From contig JADKCP010000006.1 of NCBI GenBank assembly GCA_016718805.1, positions 1 through 64,000 of the forward strand: DNA of 64,000 nt. The letters are read 5' to 3'. The translations under genes were made by a program, and so were the position numbers. The notes below the pieces were generated by a model. That model made no database searches, was not told the DNA's origin, and saw nothing but the letters and a program-made list of their open reading frames with translations. Shown here in pieces: positions 56,183 through 64,000 of the stretch (its first letter is position 1; every line of letters begins with the position of its first letter). This stretch comes from Bacteroidota bacterium (lineage in GTDB: Bacteria; Bacteroidota; Bacteroidia; UBA4408).

Positions 56183-59100
56183 TTAATTAGAAATTGTCAA
56201 ACGCAAACTTATACCAATTTGACGATTGCTGGTTGGAAAAGAGGTTGAAACAACCGGACTGTTCTTGGTATAATCGTAAAAGAAACGAATGTTGAGCTTT
56301 TCGTTAATCACGTAATCGGCGCTGTTTTTTATTGAGAAAATATTTTGTCCACTGGTAAGTATACTGGCTCCTGTATCAACATAACGCAATGCAGTTTGGT
56401 TCTTTCGGTAAGAGAAATCACTTCGTAAAGCTAAATCGCTTTTAAACTTCATGTTAAATTGCTTCAAATTGATGGCAACATTTTTAAATCTATAACCCAA
56501 GCCAACTACATATTCGTTTCCATTTACTTCGGTTATTTGCTTGGTGCTGATACTCAACGTTACCATGCGGTCCTTTTTAATTTCAAACTTGGTAAGCAAG
56601 CTGCTGTTCCAGGTCATGTCAACACTAATTAATGGACTAAATTGTTCACTTAATGTAATCGAATTAATTTCCTTTTGTGAACGAAAATCATTGTCAATAT
56701 TACGAATCTGCGTATGACCAAATCCATCATCATCATTAAACAACGGATTGGTGGTATAGGAACCAATATTTAAAGTAGAACGGTAAGTATGCCCCAATGA
56801 AAAAGTTTTGAAGTATTTTTTAATCGCTTCCAATTTCGAAAGCCCATCATAGTTTACACGCCAATTTGGACGAGGTATTGATTTAAAAATATTTTTGGTA
56901 CTTTTTACCTTTACATTGGTATATGCAGAAACAAAGGCAGGTATTAATACATCTTGCGAAAAGGCACTGTAACCATCTTTATATCCCGCAGTATCTACTG
57001 TGCCATTGCTAAACGAACCATCAGCTGCAAGCCTAGAATACTCTTTTCTACTATCCAAAAAATTATTAAATACACTTGAGCTATGGTCTTTTGCATCCTT
57101 CTTGAAGGCTGTTTTAATACTCAAAGTTGAAATGCTGAAGGTTCCTGTTTCGAGTGGACTCTGCGCATAATATTCAGATGTAACATCGTTGTAACGATAA
57201 ATAGAATTATTCGCTCTGGTTATATTTCGTGTACCATTCAACACAATTCTAAAATCCTTTAATGGCTCCACATTGGCAGTAAAATTAATTACCTCGGTAT
57301 GTGTTTGACTATACGTAGCATTTAAATATTTGCTCTTGCTTAACCAACCTCGCTTACCTGCTTTAACTGCAAAATTAGGATCTTGTAAACCACTGATAAA
57401 TTCCCATCCCGGAGCCTCATACGCACCAAATTCGCTTTGACCGCTTAATCCAATTAGTGTAGTTTTTGGCCTATAACCGGGCATTGCAGTACCATTGGTT
57501 TGAGAATAGGTTCCTGAAACTTTTTTAATCATCATTAAAAATTTCGCAGCTGCTTTTACGATATCAAATTGCTGCGCATCTTTCTTCTTCGATGAATCCG
57601 CGTCTGCCTTAGAACTACCGGAGCCACCTTCCGGTTGTTTACCTCCCTCTTTTGATGCAGCTTCAGTGTTCTTTGGATCATCTTTCGGTGAATCGCCTGC
57701 CTTAGCGCCTTTTTCTCCTCCCGCTTTATCAGCTTGCTTAGCTTTATTTGCAGGCGCCTTTTTCTTAGGTGGCGGACTATTTACTTTTTTCAGATAAGGA
57801 ACTTTATTGTAAAGTGTTATCATGTTGGCATCGGCATTAATCTGAATTTGATTTGAATTGGTTATGGTATTTCCAATATCGATAGTATCTATCACAATTG
57901 GTGAAATAGCCCAATCATAATTTCCGGTATAGGAAGCATTTACAGTAGTCCAGTTAAATGCCGGAATTTTATTAATTGGAACTTGCCAAGCAATTTTACC
58001 GCTGTGGTTGTAGTTGGTTGTGGTTCCAAAATTTTTCAACTGATTCATAATCGAATCCCGTTTGTTGGTATAGGCAATGGTATCTTTACCATATTCATTA
58101 CCAAACTCCTTGTAAGCCTGTCCGGGAGCCTCATCAATACGTGCCATGTTGTTGGCAGTAAAATCAAATGAAATCGATTTACTTAAATCCCATTTCAATG
58201 AATACACCCGATTAAAGCCAAATCGCTTATAATAAGTCATAGGCAACTCAGCGTAATTTTCATTTACTTTTCGAGTTTTTTGTTCGCTGTAATCTCGCTT
58301 TAAATCGGTACTAAACGAAAAATTTGATGGCAATAAATTGAAATTAAAATCCTTAATTATTTTAAAATAATCCGATTTCAAAAAGTTCAATTTGCTAAAT
58401 GGCTTAAAGTTTTTAGGCTGATTGGCATATACGTAGCTTAATCCTCCTGCAGTGCTTCGGCTAAAATCGCGCTCCAAAACAATGTTGCGCTTGTATTGAT
58501 CGTTGTAGGAGTATCGCAACGAAATATTTTCAATATCATAAGGCATCGGCTTTTTGGTTTTGCCGTCCTTACCTCCGCCTTTTCGCTCCTTTTTAATATT
58601 CGCAAAATTCAAACTTCTACGCGTTGTATAATCTTGTCTTTCGGTTTTAGCTTTATCACGGGCAGCACCTTTTTCGTAAGTTTCGATTGATTCGGTATAC
58701 TTAATATCCGGATCAAGTGGGTCGTATTGAGGATTGATAAAAGCTTCTGAATAGCCTACATACATTGGAATGCTTAAGCCTACTTTTTCAGGAATAAATT
58801 TATCGAGCTTTATTTCTGCAGAAGCATCGTACTGAAACGTATTTTGTCGACTACGTTCATTTAACTTTTGTTCAACGTTTCCAAAACCTTCGGTCATGCG
58901 GCTTGCAGCTACCGACACGTTTGCAAAATCGGCCAGTTTAGCGCTAATATGCGCATTTGCAGCCCAGCCACCGTCTTCAATAAAATCGGTAAGGCGCAAT
59001 TCGTTTACCCAAATTTCGGCACATTTCGCCAATCCATCATCACCATCGGCTGTGTTGGCATGTTTGGGATTTCGAATTCCAAACATAATTACTTTTACCG

Positions 59101-62100
59101 CACTCAAGTTTGGATTTCCTTTAATAGATACTTTTCGGTTGCCGTCGAAAAACGTATATGGTTTAGTAAGAGCAATACCTTCTTCGTTAGAATTCAAGAG
59201 TGTATTTCGCTCTTTTTTTGCTTTTTGCAATACCGAAAATTTAATTTCAACATCGTTGTCTCCCGTTAAATCGTCGTTGGTTTGCCAAATATTATATTCG
59301 TCATTATCGCCCCATTGAGTGGGTGTTAAAGGCACATCGTATTCATAATAGTTGTCAATAAAATCGGTACCCAAACGTATAAAAAAGTGTAAATCGCCAA
59401 AATTCAAGATTTCATTTTCGCCTCCCTTTTCAGCATGCAAAAACAGCTTCAGTTTTTCGTATTGGCGCATATCAAAATCAACATTCTTATAAGCAGCTTT
59501 CGAATTCCCATCTTCTAAATTACATACATCTAACACCAACGATTGCTCGTTTAGCTGACGATTATTCGTAGTGGTAATATCACGTTCGCGTACAATGCTT
59601 GGAGGAATTTTGTAATTGATAGGAACACGATTTGAATTTTCCTCAACATTCACAGCTGAAATATTGAACAATGCATTACCATTATCAACCGGCTCATATT
59701 CGCCCGAAAGTTTGCCTAAATCGTATTTACGCCAGTCGCCACGCAAAAATTCCAATCGTGCAAAACGACAAATAATGGGTTTATCAAATCCCTTTAAAAA
59801 CATTCTAACACTTCGAATATTTCGCACATCCGGCTCACCAACAATTAATTCGGGCGAACGCACAGGAACTTTAAACTGATACCATTTAACTTCACGCGAT
59901 TGTCCATTTTTTGTTTGCACGGTAGCATTTACAACATCAGTGATATAATTTTGTCCAACATTCATGCTCGATGGTGTAAGCGAAACTCTATACTGGAAAT
60001 AATTTTCAAATTGTATAAGGTTGTTGTCGCGATTAACATCCTCAATATTGGGCAAACTGGTGGATGAAGTTGGTCCACCATCCAATGTATTTAAAGTAGA
60101 ATTCCCTTCGAGTCCATTGTAATTTTTATAGCGCTCCAAAATTGGTGTATTGGAATTATCAAAATTAGTTCCACGGAAATAAGTATAATCATCAGCAGAT
60201 GGGTCGGATAATGCTTTATTGTAAGCAGTAGAACCAGCTCCCAGTGGACTGTTTGCAATTTTAGTAAGATAGGAACTGAAAAAGCCTACTTCGTCTGCAT
60301 CGCCTAAACCATCTAAACCAACATCTTGATACACCCGTGAAGCAGGATTATTATCGAATGCGTTTACCACTGAAGGATTGCTGGGAGATGGCACCAATGC
60401 AAGGTTTGTAAAGTTGTGCAATTGTGGGTCTACAACTCCATTAGTTGGTAAGCCGTTTTCAAAACTCTTTTGACCATCGTGCAACACATCTTCCGAAATA
60501 TCACCTAAGTTAAAATACAAATCACCGGTTGTATTGGGATTCAAGTTATCTTCATTAAAAGGATCCATCATCCAAAATTGAATAAACTCAATGTTAGAGG
60601 CTTCAAAATCGTTGGTCTCAATTTTACGCATTATCCCTCCCCAACGTGTTTCAGGTGATTTCAAAGTTCCATCAGCATTAATCCCTTTTGAAAAACTACC
60701 GGACTGTACATCGAAATTGTAAGGTCCTCGTTCATTTGGATAAAATGCCAAATCGAGCACCGGTAAATTCGTAATGGTGTTGTTGATTGGTTGCTTATTC
60801 GGGAAAATTTCAGTTTCAATAATTTCACGCACAAAATGGTTGGAACGCTGGTTGTTGTCGTTTTTAATGTGATCGGGAGTAAATTGACTATCGCGGTAAA
60901 ACAAAGGGTCGATTACATAAAAAGCAATCTTAGCGCGATTCACACCGTTGTTTACATCGTTTATTAATTCACCTTCTTTAAACTTTGAAGGTTGACCTTG
61001 AGGAGTACTGGCAATACTCCATGTTGTAACTGATCGAAAATCAAGTCCCGATTGGCTTCCTTCAAAATCATCCACATAAGACGTTCCTGATTTTCCAATA
61101 GCTTTTGAATGCCCCGGAATTAACTGTGCATATTCACCGGCGATGGATATGCTCGATTTTTCTTTGGTATTGATTAAAGGAATATGATCGACAATGCGCG
61201 TTAACAAAGGAACCTCGGTGCGGTAAGATCCATCAAAACCAAATATGGTATTTGAAATAGGTTCGTCGCCTACGTTTATTTTTTGAGTAATTGGACGTTC
61301 CTTTAAATGCAACAATGTACCTCCAATAACAAAATCCTTGTTGACCTTATATTCGAGGTGGGTACCAAACAATGATTTGGTTTGTATACTAAACAACTGG
61401 TTGGTTTCAAAGGAAGCTTTGATTGGTGTTTGTGAAACAAGTAAAGCGTCGTTTATAATCTTTACTTTACCACTCACATAATCAACTGTATAATCTACAT
61501 TTTCAGTAAGCGGAACACCATTGGCTGTAACGGTTACAGAGTTTTGCGGAATGTTAACAGAGTTAAGCGAAATTTCGGAACTGGACGAAGATTTATAAGA
61601 GCCCTTTAACTTAAATCGGTTTTTAGTAGGAACCTGTTGTGCCTGTGTTTTGGTACTGTCGTACAATTCCTGAAACACGTATTTATCGGCAATACCCGAC
61701 TGGTCAAATGGGAATTGTTTTCTGAGGTGACTACCAAAAGGCTCCAGCACAGGAAAATAAATTCTACCATTTTTTACACTGATGGTAACATCGGGCACAA
61801 AGTCAAATACACCATCGGCATTGGGATAACCTTGAATGTTGATTTTATCCAATCCTACTACTTGCAACAAAATTCGACCGTTGATAGCTCCTTCGGGTAT
61901 GTAATTCAAATCAACCCCTTTTTCGAGATTTGAATGGGTAACGTTTAATTTAAAATCATTTGCAGTAATACCATAACCACCAATGTTGTAAACGTTTTTC
62001 ATCATTAAATCCCAAATAGGAAGTTTAACACGCACGTTTGATGCCTTCAACATTTTTAAAAACAAAGTAGATGGACGTGAAACTTCGTTCGAAAATTCAC

Positions 62101-63628
62101 CAACTGTATAAGTCTTTGTTCCAATAGTGTATTGATAAGCAACCGCAAGTACCTCACCATTCACTAAAGGTTGGTTCAAGGATATGTATCCGAGTTTAGG
62201 ATTTAAGGTGAAATCGTTTAAGGATAATTTACGGGCATTGTTAATTTTTTCGTAATCCTGCACTGCTGCATATTTGTTTACCGAATTATTATAAGGAGCC
62301 AAGGCATTTAATGCGGTTGAAATTGAACGCAATTGGGCTAAAGCCGGTGAATTAATTTTATCGTACAAATTGTTGGAACCTTTATTATCGGGATAATCGC
62401 CTGAACTTAAGGTAGCATCGGGAGCTTGAATAAAATTCTGCGCATACCAACTCTTATTCGGATTAAGAAGTGGATCTGAAGTTCGGTTTGATTCACCCAA
62501 ATCGGCAAAAGCAACAATGTCGCGTGCTTGATCAAAATTACCTGTTGTATTTGTAACCCATACTTCAATTTGGGTAATGTTTATTTCAGAATTAATTAAA
62601 GGTAAAGTACTTAAGGCATTGTCATACTTATCGCGGAAGTATTGGGATAGGAAAAAGTGTTTGTTCGCTTCATAATTATCGCCGGCAATTTCAAACGGAA
62701 TAGTTTGCGCTCCGCCTTTACTTTCAACCTCCTTTTTTTGTCCCTTTTGCTGAGTAAAAATCGTAGTTGCAGTAAGTTTACCAAATTGTAATTGCGCCTT
62801 AATACCAAACAAGCTTTGACTTCCGGTGATTAATGTCCCGGTAAGCGGTAGACTCACATTTCCAGCTTCAATTTTTTTGATGATTTCATCTTCGTATCCG
62901 GTATATTCAAGTTTCACTTGATTTTCAAAATCAAATGTTGCCTCGGTATTGTAGTTGGTGGTGATTTTCATTTTATCGCCAATCTTACCAACTAAATTGA
63001 GTTGAATTTTTTGATCAAAATCAAAGAAGGAGTTTTTTTGATTGTCGACAGAAATGTTAGGGTTCTTGTTTTTATTGGTATTCCAACCAAAAATTAATTC
63101 AGCCGAACCTTGTGGTCGAATATCCACTGCATCGCCACCAAAAATGCGGTTAAATATTTCGCCTTTCGCTTTAAAATGCAGTTTAGGTGTGGGTTTATTG
63201 GCTTCTTCAACTTTGCTTTTACTATCGGCGTTACTGCGCGCTTTCCAATTTTTACGCAAGGTATTACTAAGGTCATAATCCATGTATTCCTCAAGCGTCA
63301 TGGTAGATGGGTAGCGGTAATTTTGATTCCCCATTTTTTGCAAAAACTCGTATTCGTTGGTGCGCGGATTAAATTTTATTGAATCACTAACATTGGAAGG
63401 ATTATTTAAATGCAATCCACCAATTCCATCCTTTTCGGTTGGATCAAAACTTTGATCGCTAAAAGGATAAGGCAAAGGATCAACACTATCGGGTACGGCA
63501 ATGCTGGTATCGGCTGCTACGGTCAGTCGAGGTCGCAAAGGACTTACAAGTGCTTTTGTACCCCATGCTGCCAGTAATAATCCACAACCAATTACAAGGG
63601 AAGAAAATGTTGGTAGTTTAGTATTCAA
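56183..63628 (-). CDS. sprA: SprA/Sov-type T9SS outer-membrane translocon
   Basis: A 2481-residue protein with an N-terminal signal anchor (FSSLVIGCGLLLAAWGTKAL) and beta-rich repeats over the rest, ending in an outer-membrane-type beta strand (QIGISLRLTISN). SprA-family blocks include KLHFKAKGEIFNRIFGGDAVDI (about 148-169, split here), DDFEGSQSGLDFR (about 860) and RWGGIMRKIETNDFEASN. Length matches the family (about 2400), which forms a very large single-chain beta-barrel exporting T9SS substrates. An Ala/Lys/Gly-rich stretch of about 70 residues at 57575-57785 interrupts the late barrel part. The frame is intact over 7.4 kb, which shows that assembly quality here is good. Confidence 0.93.
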   Translation of the reverse strand: MNTKLPTFSSLVIGCGLLLAAWGTKALVSPLRPRLTVAADTSIAVPDSVDPLPYPFSDQSFDPTEKDGIGGLHLNNPSNVSDSIKFNPRTNEYEFLQKMGNQNYRYPSTMTLEEYMDYDLSNTLRKNWKARSNADSKSKVEEANKPTPKLHFKAKGEIFNRIFGGDAVDIRPQGSAELIFGWNTNKNKNPNISVDNQKNSFFDFDQKIQLNLVGKIGDKMKITTNYNTEATFDFENQVKLEYTGYEDEIIKKIEAGNVSLPLTGTLITGSQSLFGIKAQLQFGKLTATTIFTQQKGQKKEVESKGGAQTIPFEIAGDNYEANKHFFLSQYFRDKYDNALSTLPLINSEINITQIEVWVTNTTGNFDQARDIVAFADLGESNRTSDPLLNPNKSWYAQNFIQAPDATLSSGDYPDNKGSNNLYDKINSPALAQLRSISTALNALAPYNNSVNKYAAVQDYEKINNARKLSLNDFTLNPKLGYISLNQPLVNGEVLAVAYQYTIGTKTYTVGEFSNEVSRPSTLFLKMLKASNVRVKLPIWDLMMKNVYNIGGYGITANDFKLNVTHSNLEKGVDLNYIPEGAINGRILLQVVGLDKINIQGYPNADGVFDFVPDVTISVKNGRIYFPVLEPFGSHLRKQFPFDQSGIADKYVFQELYDSTKTQAQQVPTKNRFKLKGSYKSSSSSEISLNSVNIPQNSVTVTANGVPLTENVDYTVDYVSGKVKIINDALLVSQTPIKASFETNQLFSIQTKSLFGTHLEYKVNKDFVIGGTLLHLKERPITQKINVGDEPISNTIFGFDGSYRTEVPLLTRIVDHIPLINTKEKSSISIAGEYAQLIPGHSKAIGKSGTSYVDDFEGSQSGLDFRSVTTWSIASTPQGQPSKFKEGELINDVNNGVNRAKIAFYVIDPLFYRDSQFTPDHIKNDNNQRSNHFVREIIETEIFPNKQPINNTITNLPVLDLAFYPNERGPYNFDVQSGSFSKGINADGTLKSPETRWGGIMRKIETNDFEASNIEFIQFWMMDPFNEDNLNPNTTGDLYFNLGDISEDVLHDGQKSFENGLPTNGVVDPQLHNFTNLALVPSPSNPSVVNAFDNNPASRVYQDVGLDGLGDADEVGFFSSYLTKIANSPLGAGSTAYNKALSDPSADDYTYFRGTNFDNSNTPILERYKNYNGLEGNSTLNTLDGGPTSSTSLPNIEDVNRDNNLIQFENYFQYRVSLTPSSMNVGQNYITDVVNATVQTKNGQSREVKWYQFKVPVRSPELIVGEPDVRNIRSVRMFLKGFDKPIICRFARLEFLRGDWRKYDLGKLSGEYEPVDNGNALFNISAVNVEENSNRVPINYKIPPSIVRERDITTTNNRQLNEQSLVLDVCNLEDGNSKAAYKNVDFDMRQYEKLKLFLHAEKGGENEILNFGDLHFFIRLGTDFIDNYYEYDVPLTPTQWGDNDEYNIWQTNDDLTGDNDVEIKFSVLQKAKKERNTLLNSNEEGIALTKPYTFFDGNRKVSIKGNPNLSAVKVIMFGIRNPKHANTADGDDGLAKCAEIWVNELRLTDFIEDGGWAANAHISAKLADFANVSVAASRMTEGFGNVEQKLNERSRQNTFQYDASAEIKLDKFIPEKVGLSIPMYVGYSEAFINPQYDPLDPDIKYTESIETYEKGAARDKAKTERQDYTTRRSLNFANIKKERKGGGKDGKTKKPMPYDIENISLRYSYNDQYKRNIVLERDFSRSTAGGLSYVYANQPKNFKPFSKLNFLKSDYFKIIKDFNFNLLPSNFSFSTDLKRDYSEQKTRKVNENYAELPMTYYKRFGFNRVYSLKWDLSKSISFDFTANNMARIDEAPGQAYKEFGNEYGKDTIAYTNKRDSIMNQLKNFGTTTNYNHSGKIAWQVPINKIPAFNWTTVNASYTGNYDWAISPIVIDTIDIGNTITNSNQIQINADANMITLYNKVPYLKKVNSPPPKKKAPANKAKQADKAGGEKGAKAGDSPKDDPKNTEAASKEGGKQPEGGSGSSKADADSSKKKDAQQFDIVKAAAKFLMMIKKVSGTYSQTNGTAMPGYRPKTTLIGLSGQSEFGAYEAPGWEFISGLQDPNFAVKAGKRGWLSKSKYLNATYSQTHTEVINFTANVEPLKDFRIVLNGTRNITRANNSIYRYNDVTSEYYAQSPLETGTFSISTLSIKTAFKKDAKDHSSSVFNNFLDSRKEYSRLAADGSFSNGTVDTAGYKDGYSAFSQDVLIPAFVSAYTNVKVKSTKNIFKSIPRPNWRVNYDGLSKLEAIKKYFKTFSLGHTYRSTLNIGSYTTNPLFNDDDGFGHTQIRNIDNDFRSQKEINSITLSEQFSPLISVDMTWNSSLLTKFEIKKDRMVTLSISTKQITEVNGNEYVVGLGYRFKNVAINLKQFNMKFKSDLALRSDFSYRKNQTALRYVDTGASILTSGQNIFSIKNSADYVINEKLNIRFFYDYTKNSPVVSTSFPTSNRQIGISLRLTISN

Positions 63629-63654
63629 AATTTTTTAAAAAATGGAGGCGTAAA

Positions 63655-64000
63655 TTACAAAAACTTTAGTGCCTGTTTAATAGTATTTTCAACATTCATT
63701 TCTTGAGTAGCAGAAGTCATCGCTTTATCAATGGCTTTCTCTGCGGCATGTCGAACAAAGCCCAACATAACCAACGCTGCTAACGCTTCATTTCGGATAT
63801 TATTGTGAGGTGAAAAAGAAATAGATGCAGGTATTTCTTCTTTCAGCACCTTGTCTTTTAAATCCACAATGATGCGTTGGGCAGTTTTTTCGCCAATTCC
63901 TTTCACACTGCGAAGTCCAGTTACATTTGCCGAAACAATTACTTGCTGCAATTCGGAGGGGCCAAATGAACTCAACAGTAAACGTGCCGCACCAGCACCT
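63655..64000 (-). CDS. ruvA: Holliday junction branch migration protein RuvA, partial
   Basis: The last 115 residues or so of RuvA; the 5' end is beyond the right edge. A helix-hairpin-helix (VKGIGEKTAQRIIVDLKDKV) and the preceding GAARLLLSSFGPSELQQVI match RuvA domain II. The C-terminal domain III (ALAALVMLGFVRHAAEKAIDKA) binds RuvB. It lies 26 bp upstream of sprA on the same strand. Confidence 0.93.
   Translation of the reverse strand, partial: GAGAARLLLSSFGPSELQQVIVSANVTGLRSVKGIGEKTAQRIIVDLKDKVLKEEIPASISFSPHNNIRNEALAALVMLGFVRHAAEKAIDKAMTSATQEMNVENTIKQALKFL

Noticed and set aside
1..64000. CRISPR array
   Set aside because: I saw no regularly spaced identical repeats of 25-40 bp and no cas genes.

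Overview
The window looks like a chromosome segment from an AT-rich Bacteroidota bacterium that carries a type IX secretion system (T9SS). The best evidence is a 2481-residue SprA-type translocon gene (56183-63628, minus strand), a T9SS substrate with a gliding-motility-type C-terminal domain (52783-54741), many secreted PKD, SPOR and OmpA-type proteins, and a regulator that fuses a Reg_prop propeller to a PP2C phosphatase. I cannot fix the order or genus from sequence alone.

Left part (1-13,023): an accessory, mobile-element-like region next to a tRNA-Ser(TGA) gene. It carries a Bacteroidota-type tyrosine integrase (11499-12746), an excisionase-like helix-turn-helix gene (10242-10550), a putative replication initiator (9173-10222) and two four-copy repeat arrays with identical 10/10/11-bp spacing (10573-10610 and 12801-12838). 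The cargo is defence-like. One part is a retron: a DnaB-like ATPase, then a structured non-coding RNA bounded by an 11-bp perfect inverted repeat, then a reverse transcriptase with the retron-specific NAxxH and VTG motifs. The other part is an XRE regulator, an SNF2-type helicase and an Eco57I-type adenine methylase, a layout like class 1 DISARM. The helicase and methylase are broken by many single-base indels, mostly in homopolymers. The retron is bracketed by an intact small gene (8631-8951) and a decayed copy of it (5785-6069). The left end of the element lies outside the window.

Core part (13,024-64,000): the genes run in order as follows. First come a GWxTD protein, a glycosyltransferase, three secreted or sensor proteins ending in the PP2C phosphatase, aroQ, xerD, a hotdog thioesterase and a 5'-nucleotidase split into two genes in reversed domain order. 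dnaA follows, with a clear terminator. Next is an exopolysaccharide block (low-molecular-weight tyrosine phosphatase, asparagine synthetase, GT4 glycosyltransferase, Wza-type exporter, Wzc-type tyrosine autokinase, RfbC epimerase, WecA/MraY-type transferase). Then come a lytic transglycosylase, uvrA, a LOG-family protein and an envelope block with SPOR, OmpA and PKD domains plus a LytTR regulator.

The envelope block is followed by a signalling module: SiaC-like protein, hybrid histidine kinase, SiaB-like kinase, second SiaC-like protein. Its two SiaC copies differ at the expected phosphosite (Thr68 versus Ser68). prfB follows with its programmed +1 frameshift site, then the T9SS substrate, recX, a VanZ-family gene, gcvH, sprA and the end of ruvA.

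Three core genes (uvrA, the LOG gene and the SPOR outer-membrane protein) are each broken by a one-base change in an A-run. Sequencing error is the simplest explanation, but slippage is not excluded. The most interesting locus is the DnaB-like/ncRNA/RT retron at 6078-8411.
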